The position numbers and the translations under genes were made by a program. Below, one piece after another: positions 1 through 8,300 of a DNA stretch of 16,047 nt. The stretch's first letter is position 1. Every line of letters begins with the position of its first letter. The notes beneath the pieces were generated by a model. The model made no database searches. It had not been told where the DNA came from and was given only the letters and a program-made list of their open reading frames with translations. This stretch comes from Bacteroidota bacterium (GTDB lineage: Bacteria; Bacteroidota; Bacteroidia; Flavobacteriales_F; PHOS-HE28), in contig CAUJFM010000275.1 in the NCBI GenBank assembly GCA_963169595.1, positions 1-16,047 of the forward strand, written 5' to 3'.

Positions 1-1
1 T

Positions 2-1927
2 GCCCTGGGCCTGCGCATCGGGGCCACCGGCGACATCGTGGTGACCGGGCAGACCGACAGCGGAAATTTCCCCACGACCGCGGGCGCCTATCAGACCACC
101 CTGCAGGGCGATCGTGACGGGTTCGTGGTGCGGCTTGCACCTGGGGCCACGGGTATGCTGAGGGGCACCTTCTTCGGCACGGCGGATGCGGACCGCCCGT
201 ATTTCGTGGACCTCGATCTGGACGATGAGGTGTGGATCTACGGCCAGACCGACGGCACCATCACCATTCAACCCGCTGGGACCTACGGCCAGGCCGGGGG
301 TCCGATCTTCATTGCCGAGCTCTCGCAGGATCTCTCTGCTGCTCCCATCCAGACCACGATCAATGCGACCGGCGGATGGGGTGGGGGAACGGCCCCGGTG
401 GCCTTCCTGGTGGATGTCTGCGACAACATCTACATCTCCGGCTATAATTCCTCATCGGGCCTGCCCACCACCGCCAACGCGCTGTATACCACCGGGTCCT
501 TCTACCTCGCCGCCTTTGAACCGGACATGGCCAACATCCTATTCGGCACCTATTACGGAGGCAGCCACGTGGACGGAGGTACCAGCCGGTTCGACAAGAA
601 CGGCATCGTCTACCAGGGTGTGTGCAGTGGGGGCGGATTCCCCACCACCACGTGGGCCCATGCCACCACCCAGAGCATTGGTTGGGACATCGGGGTGTTC
701 AAGATCGATTTCGGTGTGGCGGGTGTGAATGCCGCCGGTGCCAGTGCCATCAACACAGGTTGCGCACCCATCGAGGTGGACTTCTCCAATGCCAGCTCGG
801 GCGACACTTGGTTGTGGGATTTTGGGGATGGCAGTCCGGAGGTGGAGGCGTTCGAACCCAGCCATACCTACACCGAGCCCGGCGACTACCTCGTGCGTTT
901 GATCGCCATGGATTCCCTCGCCTGCAACCTGGCGGACACCGTCTATTTCCCCATCACCATCGGGGCACAGCAACCGGTGGCAGCCGCCCTTACCTGGAGC
1001 CAGGAGGTGGATTGCACACAGATGATCATCACGGCGGAGAACCAGAGCACCGGCGATCCGCTGGACCACATCTGGGACATGGGTGATGGCACCACCTATG
1101 AAGCGGATGAGATCACCCACGTGTACAGCACACCGGGTACCTACGATGTGATGCTGGTGGCGTTCGATCCCACCGGGTGCAGCCAGAGCGACACGGTCAT
1201 CGTGCCCATCACCGTGGAACCCATCACGTTCGAGTTCGACATCCCCGACCAGGTGAAGTGCGAGGGCGTGCCCATCACCTTGGACGCGTCATCGGTGCCA
1301 GGGGCCCACATATGGAGCACCGGTGAGACCTCGCCCTCCATCGTGGTGAACGAGCTGGGAGAGTACTGGGTGACCGTGTCCGGCGTTGCGGGGTGCATGG
1401 GAACGGACACCTTGGTGGTGGTCCCCGCTCCGGAGTATGAGCTGGCTTTCGAGGCCATGACCTGTCCCGGTGTCAAGGTGCCCTTGAGCATTCCCTTGGA
1501 GGATGCCCAGTCTTACCTCTGGAGCAATGGGGCAACGACACGGATGATCGAGGTGGATGGGGTGGATACGCTCCATGTGTTCCAGGTGGTCGATGCATTC
1601 GGCTGCCTCCATCAGGATACGGCCCGGGTGAACCTCTATGACGCCGATGTGCAGCTGTTCGCCCCGAACGCGTTCTCCCCGAACGAAGATGGCCTGAACG
1701 ATGTGTTCCAGGTCCTGGGGTACGGGTACGCCAACACGAACCTCACCATCTATGACCGCTGGGGCGAGCGCCTCTATGAGGCCGATGCATTGGACAAACC
1801 CTGGGATGGCCGGTACAAGGGCACGCTGGTGAAGAACGATGTGTACGTGTATGTGCTGCGGTACACTGGCACGTGCACGGGCACGAAGGAGCATTCCCGG
1901 ACGGGCCATGTGATGGTGGTGCGTTAA
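2..1927 (+). CDS. Large T9SS-exported surface protein with SBBP, PKD and gliding-motility C-terminal domain (5' partial)
   Basis: The reading frame is open from the first bases, so the start lies outside the window; 641 residues are visible. In order they show SBBP-type repeats (about 2-716) with FPTT motifs and the motif HVDGGTSRFDK near 570-600, two PKD domains (about 745-955 with WDFGDG, and 985-1200 with WDMGDG), two Ig-like 'WSTG/WSNG' modules (about 1250-1430 and 1460-1640), and a C-terminal domain from about 1660 with PNAFSPNEDGLND, DRWG and a final RTGHVMVVR. That C-terminal domain is known as a type B sorting signal for the type IX secretion system, so the protein is expected to be exported and surface-attached or released. 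Positions 2-716 align almost without gaps to the middle of the next gene, which suggests about 470 residues are missing at the N-terminus. The ligand or role is unknown. The next gene starts 37 bp downstream, so co-transcription is likely. Confidence 0.9.
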   Translation, partial: ALGLRIGATGDIVVTGQTDSGNFPTTAGAYQTTLQGDRDGFVVRLAPGATGMLRGTFFGTADADRPYFVDLDLDDEVWIYGQTDGTITIQPAGTYGQAGGPIFIAELSQDLSAAPIQTTINATGGWGGGTAPVAFLVDVCDNIYISGYNSSSGLPTTANALYTTGSFYLAAFEPDMANILFGTYYGGSHVDGGTSRFDKNGIVYQGVCSGGGFPTTTWAHATTQSIGWDIGVFKIDFGVAGVNAAGASAINTGCAPIEVDFSNASSGDTWLWDFGDGSPEVEAFEPSHTYTEPGDYLVRLIAMDSLACNLADTVYFPITIGAQQPVAAALTWSQEVDCTQMIITAENQSTGDPLDHIWDMGDGTTYEADEITHVYSTPGTYDVMLVAFDPTGCSQSDTVIVPITVEPITFEFDIPDQVKCEGVPITLDASSVPGAHIWSTGETSPSIVVNELGEYWVTVSGVAGCMGTDTLVVVPAPEYELAFEAMTCPGVKVPLSIPLEDAQSYLWSNGATTRMIEVDGVDTLHVFQVVDAFGCLHQDTARVNLYDADVQLFAPNAFSPNEDGLNDVFQVLGYGYANTNLTIYDRWGERLYEADALDKPWDGRYKGTLVKNDVYVYVLRYTGTCTGTKEHSRTGHVMVVR

Positions 1928-1964
1928 GTGTGTAAGCCTGCTGCAACGAACGAAAGGAACCAAG

Positions 1965-4900
1965 ATGAAGAAGACCCTGATCACGCTGGCCCTGCTGGCC
2001 GCAGTGACCACCTTGTCCGCACACGAGCATGTGCACCAGGGTGGGCCCCATGACGCGACCGCCACCCCGTTCATCGAGAACCAAGGGCAATGGGCCGGCA
2101 ATTTCCGCTACAAGGCGGAGGTGGGTCCGCTTGCCTTGTTCATGGAGAACAACGGATTGACCTGGTCGCTCCTGCAGCCTGACTTCTCCGAAGCGCTGCA
2201 CGAGGCCAGCCACCGCTCGGATCCGAGCCCGATGCTGCGTGGCCATGCATGGCGCGTGTCCTTCGTCGGGGGGGCATCCAGCCGGTTCGAACCCATGCAC
2301 AAGGCCGCTCATGGCACGAACTACTTCGTGGGCAGTGATCGGCTGCGGTGGCGCAGCGGAGTGGGCTCCTACGGGGAGGTGCACCAGCGGGGTATCTGGC
2401 CCGGGGTGGACATGCGTATGTACATGGACCGTGGGCACTTCAAATACGACCTGCTCCTGGCCAAAGGGGCCGATGCGGCGCGGATCGGTCTCCGCTACGA
2501 GGGGCTCGATGATATCCGCCTGGATGAAGAGGGGCGGTTGGTGCTGCGGACATCGGTGGGTGACGTGGTGGAGGCCGCTCCGGTGGCCTGGTATGGCGAT
2601 GCACCCCGGGAGCATGTGCAATGCCGCTATACGCTGCGCAACGGGGTGCTCGGTTTCGAACTCATCGGTGCGGATGCTTCGCGTCCCATTGTGATCGACC
2701 CCACCCTGATCGCCGCAACGCTTTCGGGCTCCACGGCCACCAACTACGGACATTGCGCCACCTATGACAACGATGGCAATATCTACACAGGTGCCATCTC
2801 GTTCGGGCAAGGTTATCCCACCACGACGGGGGCTTTCCAATCCGTGTTCGGTGGAGGTGGTACGGATATCGCGGTCTCCAAGCTGTCCCCTGATGGCACC
2901 ACCCTGCTGTTCGCCACCTATCTCGGGGGAAGTCAGGGAGAATATCCCCATTCGCTGGTGGTGGACAACGACTTCAATTTGTGGGTGTATGGGAGCACCT
3001 CGTCCACCAATTACCCGGTGACCACCGGGGCCTACAGCACCACGTTCAGTGGTGGGGTGGACATCGTGGTCTCCAAGGTTGCCCCGGATGGACAGACCCT
3101 GATCGGGTCCACCTTTCTGGGTGGCACTGCCAATGATGGCCGCAACACCTTCACCAGCAACTATGGTGACCAGTACCGGGGTGAGATCATCACGGACAAC
3201 GCGGGGAACGCCTATGTGGCCAGCTGCACGTCATCCAGTGATTTTCCGGTCACGACCGGTGCGTACCAAGGCACACCCGGTGGTGCCCAGGATGGTGTCG
3301 TGTTCAGCTTCGACCCCACGCTGACCACCCTACGCTGGAGCACCTACCTGGGCGGTTCGGCGGGTGATATGGCCTTCGGGGTGAAGGTGTCCGGCGATGG
3401 GACGGTGGTTGTCGGTGGCGGCACCCAATCTGCGGACCTTGCCATGTCCTCCGGGGCCTATCAATCGGCCATCGCCGGTGGCAGCGATGCATTCATGTTC
3501 CGTTTCGATGCCATGGGGACCACCGCCCTGGCCAGTACGTTCTGGGGTACCACGGGAAATGAGTCGGCGTTCTTCATGGATATCGACCTGGCGGATAATG
3601 TCTATATCTATGGACAGACGAACGGTGCCGTGCCCGTTGCACCTACGGGCACCTATGGTCAGGCCAATGGCACGGCCTTCATCGCCAAGTTCGATCCGCA
3701 ACTGACCAACGCGCTGGTCACCTCCGCGATCGGTGTGGGCGGGTTCGGCAGTGCACTGGTCCCGGTGGCCTTCCTGGTGGACCTCTGCAACAACATCTAC
3801 ATCTGCGGGTATTCGGCGGCTGACGGACTGCCGGTGACCAGTGATGCGCTCTACACCGATGGCGGTTTCTATCTCGCCGTGTTCGACCCGGACATGTTGG
3901 GCTTGCGCTATGGTACCTACTACATCGGCGCTGGGCACGTGGATGGCGGTACCAGTCGCTTCGACAAGAATGGCGTGGTGTACCAAGGGGTCTGCACCAG
4001 TGGTGGGTTTCCGACCACACCGGGCGCCTGGGCCCCGACCCAAAGCGTGAGTTGGGATATCGGCGTGTTCAAGATCGATCTGGAGCAGGCGGGTGTGCAG
4101 GCCAACGTGAGCGTGAACTCAAGCTATGGTTGCGTGCCGGCTACCCTGACCTTCAATGCCCAGGGCAATGCGCCGAACTATACCTGGAACATGGGTGATG
4201 GGTCGGCCACGCTAACCGGTAATAGTGTCACACACACCTACACCGAGGCGGGCACCTATACCATCATGCTCATCGGTTGGGACAGCACCTCGTGCAACAG
4301 CAGCGACACGGCCTACACCACGATCAACATCCTCGATCCCGCCGAGCTGCTCGCACAGTTCACCGCCACGCCCATCAGCAGTTGCGCCGGCTACGGCGTG
4401 GAGGTGGCCAACTCCAGCGTGGGCGGCACCTCGGTGGCCTGGACCTTTGGGGATGGCGGGTCCTCCAATGCGCAGAACCCCACGCACGCCTATGGAGGCC
4501 CGGGCACCTATGAACTCACACTGACCGTGACCGATGGCATCTGCAACGCCCAGGCCACAGCGACCCAGACCATCGTGGTGCCACCCGCCACCTTGCCCTA
4601 CGACCCGGTATCGCCCGTGCCCATCTGCCCAGGGGGAACGGTCAACCTGGACGCTGGTGCAGGCTATGATACCTACCAATGGGGTACAGGTGATGTTTCA
4701 CAGATCATCACCGTGGAAGATCCAGGGAACTACGACATCCTGGTGACCTCGGGCGAGTGCATCGCATCGGCGGTGATCTCCGTTGTTGAGAACGCCCTGC
4801 CGGCCCCACTGCCTGACAAGCAAGTGTGTTTTGATGGTGCAGTGACGCTCGCGCCTGGTGTGCCGGTCAGTTCCATCATCTGGAGCACGGGCTCCACGGA

Positions 4901-5291
4901 GCCTTCCATTCCTGGCGTGCAGGGTACCTACTGGTTCGTGGCCGTGGACAACAATGGCTGCACCTTCCGCGATACGGTGGAGGTGGTCAGGATAGCCCCC
5001 ACCGAGGGGGTGAACTACATCCCCAACGTGTTCACGCCGAATGGGGATGGGCTTAACGATGAGTTCAAGGTAGAGGCTCCGGGCCTGCAGCAGTTCAGCA
5101 TGCAGGTGTTCAATCGCTGGGGCCAGAAGATGTATGAGAGCTCCAGCGTGGACCGTGGCTGGAAGGGCGGTCTGGACAATGGCTCCTCCCTCGCGCCCGA
5201 CGGCACCTACTTCTACATCATCACCTTCAAGGATGTCTGTTCCAACGAACCCGAAGGGACCCGGACCGGGCACGTCACCTTGTTGAGGTGA
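1965..5291 (+). CDS. Large T9SS-exported surface protein: N-terminal conserved domain, SBBP repeats, 2 PKD, 2 Ig-like, type B sorting domain
   Basis: 1108 residues, complete. The start ATG is preceded by AAAGGA 6 nt upstream and begins a clear signal peptide (MKKTLITLALLAAVTTLSA). The mature N-terminus is His-rich (HEHVHQGGPH) and runs into a FIENQGQW motif, typical of the conserved N-terminal domain (about 30-245) found ahead of SBBP repeats in Bacteroidota. SBBP-type repeats fill about 250-705, with recurring YLGG and PVTTGAY motifs, followed by HVDGGTSRFDK. Two PKD domains follow (WNMGDG near 740, WTFGDG near 826), then two Ig-like modules (WGTG, WSTG), then the sorting domain from about 1019 (IPNVFTPNGDGLND, NRWG, final RTGHVTLLR). 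Expected to leave the cell through the type IX secretion system. Adhesion or matrix binding is plausible from the architecture, but no substrate can be read. Follows the partial paralogue by 37 bp; a strong hairpin lies just downstream. Confidence 0.93.
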   Translation: MKKTLITLALLAAVTTLSAHEHVHQGGPHDATATPFIENQGQWAGNFRYKAEVGPLALFMENNGLTWSLLQPDFSEALHEASHRSDPSPMLRGHAWRVSFVGGASSRFEPMHKAAHGTNYFVGSDRLRWRSGVGSYGEVHQRGIWPGVDMRMYMDRGHFKYDLLLAKGADAARIGLRYEGLDDIRLDEEGRLVLRTSVGDVVEAAPVAWYGDAPREHVQCRYTLRNGVLGFELIGADASRPIVIDPTLIAATLSGSTATNYGHCATYDNDGNIYTGAISFGQGYPTTTGAFQSVFGGGGTDIAVSKLSPDGTTLLFATYLGGSQGEYPHSLVVDNDFNLWVYGSTSSTNYPVTTGAYSTTFSGGVDIVVSKVAPDGQTLIGSTFLGGTANDGRNTFTSNYGDQYRGEIITDNAGNAYVASCTSSSDFPVTTGAYQGTPGGAQDGVVFSFDPTLTTLRWSTYLGGSAGDMAFGVKVSGDGTVVVGGGTQSADLAMSSGAYQSAIAGGSDAFMFRFDAMGTTALASTFWGTTGNESAFFMDIDLADNVYIYGQTNGAVPVAPTGTYGQANGTAFIAKFDPQLTNALVTSAIGVGGFGSALVPVAFLVDLCNNIYICGYSAADGLPVTSDALYTDGGFYLAVFDPDMLGLRYGTYYIGAGHVDGGTSRFDKNGVVYQGVCTSGGFPTTPGAWAPTQSVSWDIGVFKIDLEQAGVQANVSVNSSYGCVPATLTFNAQGNAPNYTWNMGDGSATLTGNSVTHTYTEAGTYTIMLIGWDSTSCNSSDTAYTTINILDPAELLAQFTATPISSCAGYGVEVANSSVGGTSVAWTFGDGGSSNAQNPTHAYGGPGTYELTLTVTDGICNAQATATQTIVVPPATLPYDPVSPVPICPGGTVNLDAGAGYDTYQWGTGDVSQIITVEDPGNYDILVTSGECIASAVISVVENALPAPLPDKQVCFDGAVTLAPGVPVSSIIWSTGSTEPSIPGVQGTYWFVAVDNNGCTFRDTVEVVRIAPTEGVNYIPNVFTPNGDGLNDEFKVEAPGLQQFSMQVFNRWGQKMYESSSVDRGWKGGLDNGSSLAPDGTYFYIITFKDVCSNEPEGTRTGHVTLLR

Positions 5292-5312
5292 TCCCTGTTA
5301 CAGGGCACATCG

Positions 5313-5345
5313 GCCAAGGGGGGCGGCTTCGGTCGCCCCCTTGGC
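5313..5345 (+). terminator. Strong GC-rich hairpin with UUCG loop between surface-protein genes 2 and 3
   Basis: 5313-5322 (GCCAAGGGGG) pairs with 5336-5345. After one bulged G the stem continues through CG/CG and closes on a C(TTCG)G tetraloop at 5327-5332, a very stable loop type. It lies 21 nt after the stop of gene 2. There is no clear T-run after it, so it is either a weak terminator or a 3'-end stabilising structure. A smaller perfect 5-bp hairpin (CCCTG/CAGGG, 5293-5305) lies between the stop codon and this stem. Confidence 0.55.
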
Positions 5346-5375
5346 TATTGGACCTTTCCGCGTGAACACATTGGT

Positions 5376-5382
5376 TATCTTG
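5376..5382 (+). promoter_or_regulatory. Possible -7 promoter box of the third surface-protein gene
   Basis: TATCTTG resembles the Bacteroidota -7 element TAnnTTTG, one T short. It lies 7 nt before the ATG at 5390, which would give an almost leaderless transcript. The upstream -33 match is poor: TTT at 5355-5357 with 18 nt spacing, or TTG at 5348-5350 with 25 nt. The hairpin just upstream would insulate the gene from its neighbour, which makes a promoter here sensible. Confidence 0.35.
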
Positions 5383-5389
5383 CCTCAGC

Positions 5390-8300
5390 ATGAATGCTCC
5401 GTTCGCCCTGACCAGCCTCCTGCTCCTTTCGGCACTTACCAGCCTGGCCCACGAACATGCGCACGAGCCTGCGCACCGGGGCTTGGAGTTCCATGCCAAC
5501 CAGGGGCAATGGCCCGCTCAGGTGTTGTACCGGACACGGACACCGGGCGGTGCGCTCTTCGTGGAGCGTTCCGCGTTCACCTATGTATTGCAGCAAGGCG
5601 GCCCGCAGCACGCTTCCGATCCCAAGGCCGTTAGCGCCCCGTATCGCGAGCATGTCTACCGCATGCGGTTCGTGGGGGGGGAGGCCCAACTGCATAGCGG
5701 GAACGAACGGCTACCGCACTACGTCAACTACTTCCTCGGCAATGACCGGTCGCGTTGGGCGGGCGGCGTACCTGCTTACGGCGGCGTGGTACTTGGGGAT
5801 GTCTATCCGGGTATCGCCCTGCACGTGGATGGTCATTCAGGCTTGAAGTATGAATGGTTGGTGGCACCTGGTGCGGACCCTTCGGCCATCGTGCTGGCCT
5901 TCGAGGGCCAGGACGATATCCGCGTGGAGGGGGGTCTGCTGCGCATCCGCACCACGGCCGGCGAGGTCATCGAGCAGCGCCCTGTGGCGTGGACCGAAGA
6001 AGCGGGTGGGAAGGTGCCAGTGGCCTGCGCCTACAAGCTCGATGGCGATCACTTGACCTATGTGTTCCCGGATGGGTATGACCGCACCAAGTCCCTGGTC
6101 ATCGATCCGGTGGTGGTCTTCAGCAGCTTCAGCGGAAGCACCGGTGACAACTTCGGATTCACCGCCACCTACGATGCAGCCGGCCATCTGTACGGTGGTG
6201 GCATGGTGCGCAGCACGGGCTATCCGGTCACTGTGGGCGTGGTGCAATCGGCCTATGGAGGTGGGGAGAACGACATGGCCATCTCCAAGTTCACCCCCAA
6301 CGGTAATGCGCTGGTGTGGAGCACCTACATCGGTGGCTCGGGCAACGAGGTGCCCCACAGCATGGTGGTGAACAGCAACGATGAGCTCTTCATCCTCGGC
6401 ACCTCCAACTCGGTGAACTTCCCCACCACCACGGGCTGCTGGGACAACAGCTTCAATGGCGGCACGAATCCGCCCTTCGCGGTCACTTCGTACGGCTTCA
6501 GCTACACCACGGGCTGCGACATGGTGGTGGTGCACCTGAACAATACGGCCACCGGGCTCATCGGAAGCACCTTCGTGGGCGGCACGGGCAATGATGGTCT
6601 GAACCAGGTGACCCCGCTCAACCGCAACTACGGAGATCCGTTCCGGGGCGAGATCATCATGGACGCCGAGGACCGGCCCATCGTGGTGTCCAGCACGACC
6701 AGCACCAACCTGTTCACAAGCCCGGATGCCCCGCAGGCCACGTTCGCTGGTGGCGGCATCGATGCCTATGTGTTCCGCATGGACCCTGAGCTGACCTCGA
6801 TGCTCTGGGCCACGTATTATGGGGGCACGGCGGCCGATGCCGGCTTTGGGGTCCAAGTGTCCAGCACGGGAGAGATCTACATCACCGGCGGCACCACCAG
6901 TGCCGATCTGCCCACCGCCGGGACCCCGGCCTCGGCCACTTACAACGGTGGTGCCGATGGCTTCATCGCGCGGTTCGCGTCTGCGGGCTCGCCGCTGCTG
7001 TCCGCCACCTACGTGGGCGAGATCGGCTTTGACCAGAGCTACTTCGTGCAGTTGAACACGAGCGATGAGGTCTTCGTGGTGGGGCAGACCACCGGGCCCT
7101 ACAGCATCACACCGGGCAAGTACAACAACCCCAACGCCACCCAGTTCCTGCACAAGTTCAGCGGTGACCTCTCCACCTCACTGTGGAGCACGCGCATTGG
7201 TGGCGCAGGGAACGAGAACATCTCACCGTCGGCCTTCCTGGTGAGCAACTGTGGCCAGATCTACTTCAGTGGCTGGGCGGGCAACACCAATGGATTCGGA
7301 GCGGCAGGGCTCTTCAGCTCCACCAACGGGCTGCCGGTGACGCCGGACGCCTACCAGAGCACCACCAACGGCAGCGATTTCTACCTCATGCTGCTGGAGG
7401 CCGAAGCGGTATCCCTCGGCTATGCCACCTTCTTCGGCGGGACTGCCGCCGAACACGTGGATGGGGGTACCAGCCGCTTCGACAAGGACGGCATCGTCTA
7501 CCAGGCGGTCTGTGCCGGTTGTGGCCAGTTGTCCTATCCCACCACGCCCGGTGCATGGAGCAACACCAACAACAGCACGAACTGCAACCTCGGCGTGTTC
7601 AAGATCGATTTCGAGCAGGCCGTGCAGGTGCAGATCGAGGCCAACGCCAACGACCTCACCTTGTGCCTGGAGGATCCCGGCGTGTTCACCGCCGTGGGGA
7701 CCGCCAATACCTGGGTCTGGGACCTGGGCGACGGCTCACCGGTGCAGGTGGGGGCCACGGTGGCCCATCTGTATGCGGAACCCGGGGTGTATGATGTGAT
7801 GCTCGTGGGCGTCGACAGTGCCTCCTGCAACCTGGCGGATACCGCGTTCGCTTCCATCAACGTGGTGGCACCGGCCGACCTGCGACCCGCGTTCGAGGCC
7901 GTGCCCACTGGTGATTGCGATGCCTTCGCGGTGGAACTGTTCAACTCCAGCACCGGCAGCAACAGCTTCCTGTGGTCCTTTGGTGATGGCACGGGTTCCA
8001 CGCAGACCAATCCGGTGCATGCCTTTGCCGCGCCGGGCGTGTACGACATCACCCTCGGCGTCATCGACCCCATTTGTGCCGACACGGCGTTCATGACCGT
8101 GACCGTGCCTGTTGAGGTGCCGGGGCTGGAGCTTGACCTGCCTTCACCGGTGGCCCTGTGCGACGGGGCCAGTGCGCTCCTCAATGCCGGTGCGGGCTTC
8201 GACAGCTACCTCTGGTCCACCGGCGACCCGTCGATGATGATCTCCGTCACGGAGGCCGGTTCCTACTGGGTGGACGTGGTGGATGGGTTCTGCACCGGGC

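Noticed and set aside
1743..2951. Long - strand open frame across the junction of surface-protein genes 1 and 2
   Set aside because: Shadow of two well-supported + strand genes; His/Pro/Gly-rich translation without family resemblance.
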